A stretch of 64,000 nt of DNA from Acidimicrobiaceae bacterium (GTDB lineage: Bacteria > Actinomycetota > Acidimicrobiia > Acidimicrobiales > Ilumatobacteraceae): positions 1 to 64,000 of the forward strand of contig JADKGZ010000007.1 of assembly GCA_016722025.1 (NCBI GenBank), written 5' to 3'. The notes under the pieces are model-generated. The model did no database searches and was not told the origin of the DNA. It was given only the letters and a program-made list of their open reading frames with translations. The first letter of the stretch is position 1, and each line of letters begins with the position of its first letter. This document shows, piece after piece, positions 27,557-37,097 of the stretch. The position numbers and the translations under genes were made by a program.

Positions 27557-28792
27557 ATGAGCGGATTTGTCGATGAAGCCCAACTGAACGTGCGCGGTGG
27601 CGATGGTGGCGCGGGCTGCGTCTCGTTCCGTCGGGAAGGCCCCGTCGCCTTCGGTGGCCCCAACGGTGGCGATGGCGGCAAGGGCGGCGACGTGTGGCTG
27701 GTTGCCAACCGCAACGTCGCCTCGCTGCTGGCGTTTCGCGACCACCCGCACCGCCGGGCGCTCGATGGCGTGCACGGCTCGGGCAAGGATCAGCACGGCA
27801 AGCGTGGCGCCGATCTGGAGGTGTTCGTGCCCGAGGGCACCGTGGTGTCCGACATGTACACCGGCGAGCTGATGGCCGACCTGGCCAACCACGGTGACCG
27901 TTGGCTTGCGGGCGCCGGCGGCCGCGGCGGCCGCGGCAACGCCAAGTTCGCATCCAACCGCCGCCGTGCTCCGTCGTTCGCCGAGCAAGGCGAGGAAGGC
28001 GACGACCAGTGGTTGAAGCTGGAGCTGAAGCTGATGGCCGACGTGGCGCTGGTCGGCTTCCCCAACGTGGGCAAGAGCACGCTCATCAGCGTCATCAGCG
28101 CGGCCAAGCCGAAGATCGCCGACTACCCGTTCACCACGCTGGAACCCAACCTCGGCGTGGTCCGGTACAACGACACCGAGTACGTGGTCGCCGACATTCC
28201 TGGTCTCATCGAGGGCGCCAGCGAAGGCAAGGGCCTCGGCCATCGCTTCCTGCGGCACATCGAACGTGCGCGAGTGCTGTGCGTGATGGTCGACCTGTCG
28301 GCGATCGACGGCGTCGATCCGCACGAGCAGGAGCGCGTGCTGCTGCACGAGCTGGAGGCCTACCGGCCCGAGCTGCTCGATCGCCCGCGCCTGGTGGTGG
28401 GTACCAAGAGCGACTCGGCGGTGTACGACTGGGACGGCGAGGAGATCTCGGCCATCACCAACCAAGGCGTCCGCGAGCTGGTCGGCCGCATGGCCGCCCT
28501 GGTGCACGGCGCCAGGGCCGAGCAGCCCGAGACCGAGGGCATCGTCATCATCCGGCCCAACGCCGACGGCGCACGCGTGGATCGGTTGGGCGACCACGAG
28601 TTCCGCCTGGTCGGCCGACAGGTCGAGCGGCTGGTCGCACTCAACGATGTCACCACACCCGAAGCCCTGTCGTACATCGATCATCAGCTGAAGCGCATCG
28701 GTGTACCCCGGTTGCTCACCAGGGCCGGCGCCTCCGACGGCGACATCATCTGGATCGCCAAGTTCAGCTTCGAGTACCACGAGGAAGTCTGA
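27557..28792 (+). CDS. obg: GTPase Obg/CgtA
   Basis: Essential ribosome-associated GTPase of 411 residues. It has the glycine-rich Obg fold (GGDGGAGCVSFRREG, GGPNGGDGGKGGDVW), the G domain (GFPNVGKST as G1, DIPGL as G3, TKSD as G4) and a C-terminal OCT domain starting near VIIRPNADGA. ATG at 27557 follows AAGGGG by a few bases, and TAGCCT lies 11 bases upstream. proB begins two bases after its stop, a known actinobacterial pairing. Confidence 0.96.
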   Translation: MSGFVDEAQLNVRGGDGGAGCVSFRREGPVAFGGPNGGDGGKGGDVWLVANRNVASLLAFRDHPHRRALDGVHGSGKDQHGKRGADLEVFVPEGTVVSDMYTGELMADLANHGDRWLAGAGGRGGRGNAKFASNRRRAPSFAEQGEEGDDQWLKLELKLMADVALVGFPNVGKSTLISVISAAKPKIADYPFTTLEPNLGVVRYNDTEYVVADIPGLIEGASEGKGLGHRFLRHIERARVLCVMVDLSAIDGVDPHEQERVLLHELEAYRPELLDRPRLVVGTKSDSAVYDWDGEEISAITNQGVRELVGRMAALVHGARAEQPETEGIVIIRPNADGARVDRLGDHEFRLVGRQVERLVALNDVTTPEALSYIDHQLKRIGVPRLLTRAGASDGDIIWIAKFSFEYHEEV

Positions 28793-28794
28793 CC

Positions 28795-29880
28795 GTGAGG
28801 GTCGTCGCCAAGATCGGCACCTCCTCGCTCACCGACGGCCTCGGTGTCATCGACGCATCCATCATCGACGCCGTCTGCGACCAGCTCGCCCAGCTGCGTG
28901 CCGCCGGCCATGAAGTCATCCTCGTCAGCTCCGGTGCCGTCTCCGCTGGCGTCGCGGCATTGGGGCTGGCCACCCGCCCCACCGACGTCGTCACGCTGCA
29001 GGCCATCTCCGCCGCTGGGCAGAGCAGGTTGATGGAGCACTACAACCGGTCATTGGGCCGCCACTCCCTGGTGGCGGCGCAGGTGCTGCTGGTGCCGCAC
29101 GACTTCGTCGACCGCCGGCAGTACCTGCACGCCCGGCAGACGCTGGTGCGGCTGCTCGAGCTGGGTTGCATCCCGATCGTCAACGAGAACGACGCAATCG
29201 CCAGTGACGAGATCCGCTACGGCGACAACGATCGCATCGCGGCGCTGGTGGCGCACAACGTCGCCGCCGACGTGTTGGTGCTGCTCACCGACACTCCCGG
29301 GCTGTACACGGCCGACCCCCGAGCCGACCTCAGTGCCCGGTTGGTGGAGGTCGTGGCCGCCGACGACCCACTGCTGTCGGTCGCAGCCACCGCGTCGGGC
29401 AGCAGCCGTGGCAGTGGCGGGATGGCATCGAAGCTGTCGGCCGCCCGTATGGCGTCGTGGTCGGGCGTGCGCGCGGTCATCGCCAAGGCGGCCCAGCCGG
29501 GCGTGCTGGTCGATGCGGTCAACGGCGTCGGTGTGGGTACCACGTTCCTGCCCAGCAGTCGCAACCTGCCGGCGCGCAAGCTGTGGATCGGCTTCGCCAC
29601 CAATGTGGAAGGTGCGTTGGTGGTCGACGACGGCGCCCGCCGGGCGTTGGTCGAGCGGGGCACGTCGCTGCTGCCCGCTGGCATCACCGAGGTGCTGGGC
29701 GAGTTCGTCGAAGGCGACGTGGTGGAAGTTCGCGATGCGTCAGGCCTGGTGGTGGCCCGCGGCATCGCGCTGTGCGATGCCGATGTGCTGCGTGCGGTAC
29801 GTGGCAAGCGCACCACCGACCTGCCGGCCGATGTCGCCCACGAGGCCATCCATCGCGACGATCTGCTGGTGCTGATCTAG
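28795..29880 (+). CDS. proB: Glutamate 5-kinase
   Basis: First step of proline synthesis: ATP-dependent phosphorylation of glutamate. The 361-residue protein has an amino-acid kinase domain (VVAKIGTSSLTDG, SSGAVSAGVAALG, NENDAIASDEIRYGDND, SGSSRGSGGMASKLSAA) and a C-terminal PUA domain (about residues 275-355). GTG at 28795 is two bases after the obg stop, so translation is likely coupled. proA is not in the window on this side. Confidence 0.95.
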   Translation: MRVVAKIGTSSLTDGLGVIDASIIDAVCDQLAQLRAAGHEVILVSSGAVSAGVAALGLATRPTDVVTLQAISAAGQSRLMEHYNRSLGRHSLVAAQVLLVPHDFVDRRQYLHARQTLVRLLELGCIPIVNENDAIASDEIRYGDNDRIAALVAHNVAADVLVLLTDTPGLYTADPRADLSARLVEVVAADDPLLSVAATASGSSRGSGGMASKLSAARMASWSGVRAVIAKAAQPGVLVDAVNGVGVGTTFLPSSRNLPARKLWIGFATNVEGALVVDDGARRALVERGTSLLPAGITEVLGEFVEGDVVEVRDASGLVVARGIALCDADVLRAVRGKRTTDLPADVAHEAIHRDDLLVLI

Positions 29881-29900
29881 CCGCTCGGGCCGCTCTTCGG

Positions 29901-29928
29901 CCGGTGCGCGCAACTCCGCCCGCACCGG
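29901..29928. terminator. Hairpin between convergent proB and pspA
   Basis: CCGGTGCG and CGCACCGG form a perfect 8-bp stem with a 12-base loop, 20 bases after proB and 12 before the pspA stop. No T-tract is seen on either strand. Confidence 0.45.
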
Positions 29929-29939
29929 GAACGAGATGG

Positions 29940-30710
29940 TCAGCCCTCGGCGGGCTTGGGCTGCTCGACGGCAGGTGCTGCGGTGGCGCTCTCGAGGCCG
30001 AGCTCCGAACGCAACTGGCTGAGCCGGCTCTGCGCCTCCACGTTGGCGGTTGCGTGCTCGATCTCGAGGATGCTGCTCTCCACGGACACGCCGGCCAGCT
30101 CGCTGTGGGCCTTGGCCTTCGCGTAGCGCGCCTCGATCTTCTGCTGCACCTCGTTGAGCGTGGGCACGTCGTCGCCCACCGTCTCTTGCAGTTGCGCCAT
30201 GGCCGAGTTCATCTGCTCTTGCATCTTGGCCTGGTCGAGCTGCGACAGCAGCTTCTGCTTCTCGGAGAGCTTCTGCTGCAGCAGACGACCGTTCTGCTGC
30301 ACGGCGGCCTTGGCCTGATCGGCCGCCTGGGTGGAGTCGATGACCATCGCCTTCAGGCCTTCCACGTCGCGCTCGACCTGGATGAGCTGGTTGGCGATGC
30401 CCTCGGCCGCGGTGTTGTACTGAGTGGCCTTGGCGGCGTCGCCGCCCTTGTCTGCGTCGGCGGCCATGATGAGCGCCTGGCGCGCCGTGGCGTTGAGCTT
30501 CTCCAGCTCGGTCATCTTGGCGTTGAGGCGCAGCTCGGCCTGCTTCTGGCCGGCGATCACGTTGGCCGCCTGCTCCTTGAGCCGTCGGTGCTGGTCTTGA
30601 GCCTCACGCAGCGCTTGCTCGAGCTGCACTGCCGGATCCGCGTTCTTGTCGAAGTCGCTGTTGAACTTCGCGCCGAGGTACTTCCACCACTTCTTGAACA
30701 ACTTGAACAT
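29940..30710 (-). CDS. PspA/IM30-family membrane-stress protein
   Basis: A 256-residue, almost entirely helical coiled-coil protein of the ESCRT-III-related PspA/Vipp1 family that coats and repairs stressed inner membrane. It starts MFKLFKKWWKYLGAKFNSDF, an amphipathic N-terminus, followed by long heptad-like helices (ALREAQDQHRRLKEQAANVI, KLSEKQKLLSQLDQAKMQEQ) and a short Pro/Glu tail. TAAGCT lies seven bases before the ATG, so it probably has its own promoter. It follows murJ on the same strand. Confidence 0.88.
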   Translation of the reverse strand: MFKLFKKWWKYLGAKFNSDFDKNADPAVQLEQALREAQDQHRRLKEQAANVIAGQKQAELRLNAKMTELEKLNATARQALIMAADADKGGDAAKATQYNTAAEGIANQLIQVERDVEGLKAMVIDSTQAADQAKAAVQQNGRLLQQKLSEKQKLLSQLDQAKMQEQMNSAMAQLQETVGDDVPTLNEVQQKIEARYAKAKAHSELAGVSVESSILEIEHATANVEAQSRLSQLRSELGLESATAAPAVEQPKPAEG

Positions 30711-30720
30711 GCGAGGCAGC

Positions 30721-32330
30721 TTACTGCCCCGCCGTCGCCTGTCCTGACGGCAACGGCGGCGATGGCCGGAACCGTGTGCGCAGTTCTTCGATCTCGGGTG
30801 CCTGCAGGATGAGCAGCACGCTCAGGTACACCCCGACGCCCACGACGCCCCCGACCACCACCCTCAATGCCGCGCCGGCACCGGCGTTGTCGCCCATCAA
30901 CTGTGTGACAGCCCAGACGGCCTCCGCCATCACGACGGCGGCGAGCACGATGCGCAAGATGCCGGTCAGCGTGCCTCGCAGCGCGAACCCGGGCACCTTG
31001 TAGGACAGGATCTGCAGCGCCCACAACGCCGAGACGGTGTACGCGATGGCGAAGGAGGCGCTGATGCCGATGACCCCGAACTGGTCGTAGAGCACGAACG
31101 CGAGCGCGATGTTGAGAGCGTTCTCGACGACGTTGACGAGGCATGGCGTGCGGGCGTCCTGGTGCGCGTAGAACGCGCGCAGCACGAACAGGTAGACGGA
31201 GAAGGCGCCGAGCCCGAGCGCGAAGCCGGCGAGGGCGCGACTGGCCAGCAGGGCGTCGTCGGCGGTGAACTCGCCGTGCTGCAGCGCGAGGCCGATGACC
31301 GGTCGGCGGAGCACGAACAAGCCGAACCCTGCGGGCACGGTGAGCAACGCCACCAATCGGATGCCGAGGCTCGAGCGGGCGATGAACCGTGGCCGGTCCT
31401 TGTCGGTCACCGCGCGCGACATCTCCGGCAGGAAGGTGGTGGCGATCGACATGGCCAGCAGGCCATGCGGCAGCACGAAGAACGTGTATGCGTTGAAGTA
31501 CGACGTCTGGTTGCCTTCACCACTGCGCACCAGCAGGTTCTGCACGACGACGATGGCGACCTGGTTGGCCAGCACGTAGCCGAGTGCCCAACCGCTGAGC
31601 CGGCGCAGCTGGCGCACGGCGGGGTGTCGGAAGTCGGGACGGAAGGCCAGCGGAACCTTGGCACGCCGCAACGGTGGCAACAGCGTGAGTGCCATGACCG
31701 CGATGCCGATGGTGGCGCCGAGCCCGAGCGTGAGGCGCAGCGACGAGTTGGTGAGCACGTCGCCCAGCTCGGCCGGTTGGTCGTCAGTGATGCCGGGAAC
31801 CAGCAGCAACGTGCCGATGACGACCACGTTGGAGAGCGCCGGGGCCCAGGCGGCCACGAAGAAGCGGTTGCGTGCCTGCAGTTCGGCGGCGGCGAGCGCG
31901 TTGAGGCCGTAGAAGAAGATCTGCACGAGGAAGACGCGGCGAGGGTTGCCCCGACTTCCAGGTACAGGTCGTAGTCGACATCGCTCGAGATCCCCGAGGC
32001 ATAGAGACGGAACACGAGTGGCGCGGCCGCGACCGCGATCACCGTGAGCGCGGCCAGCACGACGATGGCGACGGACCGCACTGCGACCTCGCCCTCCTCG
32101 TCGCGCTCGTGGTGCAGGCGCGTGATCAGCGGTACCAGCGTGGCCGAGAGCACGCCACCCAGCGCCAGTTCGTAGATCAGGTTGGGGCTGGCGTTGGCCT
32201 GGTTGTAGGCATCGGTGAGCGACGACTTGCCCAAGACGTACCCGAAGGCCATCACCCGCAGCAGGCCGGTGAGCCGTGACATCGCAGTGCCCGACGCAAC
32301 TGCGACGTTCGATTTCAGCAGGCTGCTCAC
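30721..32330 (-). CDS. murJ: Lipid II flippase MurJ (one frameshift)
   Basis: Polytopic MOP-superfamily transporter that flips lipid II to the outer face. The N-terminal 110 residues (SGTAMSRLTGLLRVMAFGYV, NLIYELALGGVLSATLVPLI) are in one frame. The remainder (VFLVQIFFYGLNALAAAELQ, FFVLPHGLLAMSIATTFLPE, many hydrophobic helices) is in another. The shift is near 31935-31945. Restored length is about 535 residues, normal for MurJ. The GTG start at 32330 overlaps the upstream gene's stop as GTGA, so the two are coupled. An essential step is involved, so the frameshift is probably a sequence error. Confidence 0.88.
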
Positions 32331-32941
32331 GGCGAGGTGGCGGGCCGACCCGTGCTGTTGATGTCGTTGAGCGCCAGCCGCAACGCCTCCAGCTGGGTCA
32401 CCACGTCGTCGACGCCGGTGCCGAGCTGGTCGGTGGAATCGGTGCCGACGCTCACCTCCGCTGCTTGCGCAACCAGCTCGCCCATGCGAGTGGTGAGCAG
32501 GCGCAGGCGCGAATCCGTGTCGTCGCGTGTGGCGCGTATGCGGGCCGCGGACTGCAGCTGGGCCTGCACAGAGGTGCGCGTGGCCTCGTCGGCGGCGCTG
32601 GCGAGCTGACGGTTCAACGAGCCGGTGTCGAACCGAGCGAGCGCGTCATCGAGCGCGTCGCCGCGGCGCGCGATGCCGAAGCACTCCTCGACTGCATGCT
32701 GCACCTGCGCACCGATCTCGCGGAGGCGATCGCGCAGCGGGCCGTCGGCGGCGCTGCCGGCGATCTGCAGGTAGCGGCGCTGCGTGGTCTGTGCGGCCGC
32801 CACATGGCGGCGCCACGGCTCGCTGAGGGTGAACGGGTCGATGGACATCGGTCGTGGTGCGCGGTGCCGCAGGCGAGCGCGAACCAGGAACGCGGCCACG
32901 GCGCCGGCGAGCACCACCAGGCCGACGACGATGGGAGTCAT
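32327..32941 (-). CDS. Single-pass membrane protein of unknown function upstream of murJ
   Basis: Protein of 204 residues with one N-terminal membrane helix (IVVGLVVLAGAVAAFLV) followed by a basic stretch (RARLRHRAPR) and a long helical cytoplasmic part rich in Ala, Arg and Asp. The conserved-looking start of the soluble part is FTLSEPWRRHVAAAQ. No known family is recognised. TACCCT is seven bases before the ATG, and its stop overlaps the murJ start by GTGA, so it is the first gene of a unit with murJ. Confidence 0.75.
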   Translation of the reverse strand: MTPIVVGLVVLAGAVAAFLVRARLRHRAPRPMSIDPFTLSEPWRRHVAAAQTTQRRYLQIAGSAADGPLRDRLREIGAQVQHAVEECFGIARRGDALDDALARFDTGSLNRQLASAADEATRTSVQAQLQSAARIRATRDDTDSRLRLLTTRMGELVAQAAEVSVGTDSTDQLGTGVDDVVTQLEALRLALNDINSTGRPATSP

Positions 32942-32962
32942 GAGCGAGAGGGTACCTCAGGG

Positions 32963-34521
32963 CTACGCGTCGACGGGGGCGATGTCGTCGGCTGTCAGCG
33001 TGACGAGGTGCTCGTCGCTGGGGTCGCCGAGTGGTGCCAGGCGCATCGCCTGGTGCGCGATCGCGGTCTCGAACAGGTTGCGCACGAAGCGGGCGTTGCC
33101 GAAACCTCTGGTGCGTGGCTCGGCAGTGATGTAGTGCCGCACGCGCAGCAGGGCGTCGTCGGTGAGCTGGTACCGGTGCCTGTCGCCGAGCTGCAGGAAG
33201 ATGTGCACCAGCTCGTCCTCGGTGTAGTCCGGAAAGCTGATGGTGCGGGTGAACCGGCTCTTCAGGCCGGGGTTGGTGTCGATGAAGTCGGCCATCTCCG
33301 TGGGGTAGCCGGCAGCGACGATGGCGATGTCGTCGCGGTGGTCTTCCATGAACTTGACGAGCGTGTCGATCGCTTCCAGACCGAAGTCGTTCTCGCCGCC
33401 GCGTGCCAGCGCGTAGGCCTCGTCGACCAGCAGCATCCCGCCCAGCGACGACTCCAGTGCCGTCTGCGTCTTCAGCGCGGTCTGGCCGACGAAACCGGCG
33501 ACCAGCTTGCTGCGATCGGTCTCGACCAGGTGGCCCTTCGAGACCACGCCGACGGCGTGGTAGATCTGCGAGAGCAGCCGGGCGACGGTGGTCTTGCCGG
33601 TGCCGGGGTTGCCGGTGAAGACGAGGTGGTGACTGGTCTCGATCACCGGCATTCCGCGTTCGGTGCGAAGCTGCTGCACCTGCAACAAGCTGCTGAGGCG
33701 TCGCACCTCGGCCTTCACGTTGGCCAGGCCGACGAGTCGGTCGAGCTCGGCCAGCAAATCGGTGAGTGAGCGAGCCGGTGCCGGTGCCGGTGCAGGTGTC
33801 GGTGTCGGTGTCGGGGCGACCGACGATGCTGCAGGGGTGGTGGACGACGGGAGTGGCGCCGCCGTGACAGCCGGCCAGCCGGGCCGAGCGATGCCGAAGG
33901 AGTCGAGGTGCTGCAGCATCGCAGACCGAAAGCCGTCGATGGCGGTGAGCTCGCTGGCCGACGGCACGAGGTCGAGCGCGGCAGCGACGTGCGCGAGCCG
34001 CAACGCATGCTCGTAGTAGAGGTGGCTGCGCTGCGAGCCCTGTTGCGCATCGGCGCGGCACAACAGGTCGAACAGCACGCTCGGGCGCGACAGCTGCTCG
34101 GTCGTGTCGCCGAACAGCTGCAGCTCGCGGGCGGCCATGTTGGACACCACCAGCGGGGGCTGCAGCAACGGCCCGATGACGTCGAGGTACGCGTCGAGCT
34201 CGCCGTCGGTGCAGCGGCCGTCGGCAGCGAGCACGCCGCCGACGATGTTGGAGGCTTCGTTTGCAACATCGGCAAGGAAGCCGACCGCGGGCTTGTTGCT
34301 GAGCGCGGCCAGCTGCTCGCCGATCTGTGCGCAGAACGTGCCGACCGCGTCGGCCAGCAGCGCCGCGGGGGGGCCGGCCGGGGGCGGGCCGAGGGCGCGG
34401 CGGGGGGCGGGGGCGGGGGCCCGGCGGGCGCCGGGGCCCCCGCCCCGGGGGGGGGGAGGGGGCGCGCGCCCGCGGCGAGGCGGCGGGGGGGCGCCGGCGC
34501 CCCCGGCGCCGCAGCAGTCAT
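32963..34521 (-). CDS. CbxX/CfqX-type AAA+ ATPase with uncertain N-terminus
   Basis: AAA+ protein with Walker A GNPGTGKTT, Walker B MLLVDEAYAL and arginine-finger region NPGLKSRFTRTI. It resembles CbxX/CfqX and ESX EccA-type ATPases. An N-terminal helical domain (LADAVGTFCAQIGEQLAALS, FLADVANEASNIVGG) and a Pro/Thr/Ala linker (about 33770-33840) precede it. The clear frame opens only at 34234 but family-like sequence continues upstream to about 34380. There it enters a G/C-only tract (34361-34513) in which the frame is lost. An ATG at 34521 is the likely true start, so this tract may contain errors. Function is unknown; such ATPases remodel partner proteins. Confidence 0.75.
34361..34513. repeat. 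G/C-only low-complexity tract
   Basis: About 150 bases made almost entirely of G and C, with runs of up to ten G on the plus strand. It interrupts the N-terminal coding part of the AAA+ gene. It could be a Pro/Ala/Gly-rich linker, but such sequence is also typical of poor base-calling in GC-rich DNA. Confidence 0.6.
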
Positions 34522-34656
34522 CGAAGCGCCTGCTGCTGCCTGCCGTCGACCGGTCGTCGCCTCATGGCGTGCGAGCCTAACGGTGCCATGGTGGCTCGCC
34601 GGTGGCGTGGCTCATCCGTCGGTGCGATTCGTTCCGGCGGCCGATTTCTCCTCTGA

Positions 34657-34687
34657 TTGACCGGGCGGTCAAGGTCGTCAGTAGGGT
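34657..34687 (+). promoter_or_regulatory. Promoter/operator of the MoxR gene with inverted repeat
   Basis: TTGACC-GGGC-GGTCAA is a perfect 6-4-6 inverted repeat (34657-34672). Its left arm can act as a -35 box and TAGGGT at 34682-34687 as a -10, with the MoxR ATG six bases later. The dyad resembles TetR-type operators; no regulator gene is adjacent. Confidence 0.45.
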
Positions 34688-34693
34688 GCTGGT

Positions 34694-35560
34694 ATGGCAC
34701 ATCGTTTCGAGAGCGTTCAGGAGGTCCGTGACGGCCTCAAGAGCGTCAACTACCTGGCCGACGACGGCATCGCCGGTGTCGCATTCCTGGCCGACCGCCT
34801 CGGCAAGCCCGTGCTGGTGGAAGGGCCCGCCGGTACCGGCAAGACCCAGCTGGCGAAGAGCATCGCCGACATGACCAATGCGCGGCTCATCCGCCTGCAG
34901 TGCTACGAGGGTCTCGACGAGAGCAAAGCCCTCTACGAGTGGAACTACAAGAAGCAGTTGCTGCGCATCCAGGCCGACCGCAACAGCGACTCGTGGAGCG
35001 ACATCCACGACGACATCTTCGGCACCGACTTCCTGCTCACCCGACCGCTGCTCGAGGCCATCACCGCCGAGGATCCCGTCGTGTTGCTGATCGACGAGGT
35101 CGACCGTGTCGAGGTGGAGACCGAAGCACTGCTGCTCGAGATCCTCTCCGAGTACCAGGTGTCCATCCCTGAGCTGGGCACCATCACCGCCAAGCAGATC
35201 CCGCTGGTGTTCCTCACCTCCAACAACACCCGCGAGCTCAGCGAGGCGCTCAAGCGTCGCTGCCTCTTCCTCCACGTCGACTACCCCGACATGGAACGCG
35301 AGAAGGAGATCGTGCTCACCAAGGTTCCGGGCGTGTCCGAGAACCTGGCCGATCAGATCGCCCGCATCGTGCGCAGCATCCGTCAGCTCGACCTGAAGAA
35401 GTCGCCCAGCGTCAGCGAGACCATCGACTGGGCGCGCACGCTGGTGTTGCTGGGCATCGAGAGCATCGATGCACAGCAGGCGAAGGACACGCTGCACATC
35501 CTGCTCAAGTACCAGACCGACATCGCCAAGGCAGCCAAAGAGCTGTCGATCGACAAGTAG
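34694..35560 (+). CDS. MoxR-family AAA+ ATPase
   Basis: AAA+ chaperone-like ATPase of 288 residues. Walker A is EGPAGTGKTQLAK, Walker B VVLLIDEVDRVE, sensor 1 FLTSNN and the arginine region ALKRRCLFLHVDYP. MoxR proteins usually act with a von Willebrand factor A protein encoded next door to insert metals or activate enzymes, and such a gene follows after 48 bases. No oxidoreductase or dehydrogenase target gene is adjacent, so the client is unknown. Confidence 0.92.
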   Translation: MAHRFESVQEVRDGLKSVNYLADDGIAGVAFLADRLGKPVLVEGPAGTGKTQLAKSIADMTNARLIRLQCYEGLDESKALYEWNYKKQLLRIQADRNSDSWSDIHDDIFGTDFLLTRPLLEAITAEDPVVLLIDEVDRVEVETEALLLEILSEYQVSIPELGTITAKQIPLVFLTSNNTRELSEALKRRCLFLHVDYPDMEREKEIVLTKVPGVSENLADQIARIVRSIRQLDLKKSPSVSETIDWARTLVLLGIESIDAQQAKDTLHILLKYQTDIAKAAKELSIDK

Positions 35561-35608
35561 CCCGTAAGGCTTGGCGGCGGGTTCTTGCAAGCGGAAGGGC
35601 GCGTTCCG

Positions 35609-37045
35609 ATGCTTGATCTGCTGGCCGGGTTCGTCGTCGAACTGCGCAACGCCGGGTTGCCGGTGAGCCTCACCGAGAACCTCGACGCGATGGAGGCGGT
35701 GCAGCACATCCCCATCGAGGATCGCGACGCGTTCAAGTATGCGTTGGCGGCCACGATGGTGAAGAACAACGCTCACTGGCGGGCCTTCGAGACCGTGTTC
35801 GAGGTGTACTTCAGCATGCGCGGGCCGGAGTACAAGATCGCTGACGGCGACACGGATCTCGATGAGATGTGGCGCGAGATGCAAGAGCAGATGCGCCAAG
35901 GTGACGGCAAGGGCACCCAGGGCGGCAGCATGGACAACCTGACGCCGGAAGAGATCGCGCAGATGCTGATGGCTGCGCTGATGAACGGCGACCAGGCGAT
36001 GATGCGGGCACTGGCCAAGCAGGCGGTGCAGCGCTTCGCAGGCATGGAGCCCGGCCGCCCGGTCGGCGGCACGTACTACCTCTATCGCACGCTGCGCAAC
36101 CTCGACCTCGAAGGCATGCTCGAGAAGCTGATGGAAGCCAGCCGCGACCAGGTGGGTGGCGAGCTCACCCCGCTGGAAGAGCGGCTCGAGCACGACGAGT
36201 ACAACGATCGCATCGAGCAGTTCAAGAAGGAGATCGAGGCCGAGATCCGCCGACGGCTCGTCGCCGACCGTGGCGCCGAGGCGATGGCGAAGACGTTGCG
36301 CAAGCCGTTGCCCGAAGACGTCGAGTTCATGCACGCCTCGCGCGACGAGATGCAGAACTTGAAGAAGGCGCTGCAGCCCCTCACGCGCAAGCTGGCGGCC
36401 CGTCTTGCGCGCAAGCGTCGCCACGGGCGCAAGGGCCCGCTCGACTTCCGCAACACCGTTCGGCACAGCCTCAGCTACGGCGGTGTGCCCGCCGAACCGA
36501 AGTTCAAGTACCCCAGGCCCGCCAAGCCCGAGTTGATGGTGGTCGCCGACATCTCAGGGTCGGTCGCTGCGTTCGCCCGCTTCACGTTGATGCTGGTGTA
36601 CGCGATGCAGGGCCAGTTCTCGAAGGTTCGGTCGTTCGTGTTCATCGACGGCATCGACGAGGTCACGGAGTACTTCAAGGGCGAGGAAGACATCGCGAAC
36701 GCCATCCATCGCGTGAACACAGAGGCCGATGTGGTGTGGGTGGATGGTCACAGCGACTACGGCCACGCGTTCGAGGTGTTCTTCGAGCGCTACGGCAAGG
36801 ACATCAACTCCAAGACCACGGTGCTGCTGCTGGGCGATGCGCGCAACAACTACCACGCCAGCCAAGCGTGGGTGGTGAAGGAGATTCGCCAGAAGGCCCG
36901 CAAGGTGTTCTGGCTGAACCCCGAACCACGCAGCTACTGGAACACCGGCGACTCCATCGTCGGCGACTACGGCACCCACACCGACGGCGTGTTCGAGTGC
37001 CGCAACCTTCGCCAGCTGGAAGCGTTCGTCGAGAAGCTTGCGTAG
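35609..37045 (+). CDS. VWA-domain (CoxE-like) protein paired with MoxR
   Basis: Protein of 478 residues. The N-terminal part (AGFVVELRNAGLPVSLTENL) is typical of CoxE/VWA proteins. The middle is charged and helical. A C-terminal von Willebrand factor A domain begins around KPELMVVADISGSVAAFARF with the MIDAS DxSGS motif, and continues with GHSDYGHAF and LLLGDARNNY. ATG at 35609 is preferred, with GGAAGG upstream; an in-frame TTG at 35585 is an alternative. With the MoxR ATPase it forms a classical two-component maturation module. Confidence 0.88.
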   Translation: MLDLLAGFVVELRNAGLPVSLTENLDAMEAVQHIPIEDRDAFKYALAATMVKNNAHWRAFETVFEVYFSMRGPEYKIADGDTDLDEMWREMQEQMRQGDGKGTQGGSMDNLTPEEIAQMLMAALMNGDQAMMRALAKQAVQRFAGMEPGRPVGGTYYLYRTLRNLDLEGMLEKLMEASRDQVGGELTPLEERLEHDEYNDRIEQFKKEIEAEIRRRLVADRGAEAMAKTLRKPLPEDVEFMHASRDEMQNLKKALQPLTRKLAARLARKRRHGRKGPLDFRNTVRHSLSYGGVPAEPKFKYPRPAKPELMVVADISGSVAAFARFTLMLVYAMQGQFSKVRSFVFIDGIDEVTEYFKGEEDIANAIHRVNTEADVVWVDGHSDYGHAFEVFFERYGKDINSKTTVLLLGDARNNYHASQAWVVKEIRQKARKVFWLNPEPRSYWNTGDSIVGDYGTHTDGVFECRNLRQLEAFVEKLA

Positions 37046-37097
37046 CTGCGAGCACGCTGCCCGAACCGGCGCGCGCTGACGGCTACCATGTCGCCCC

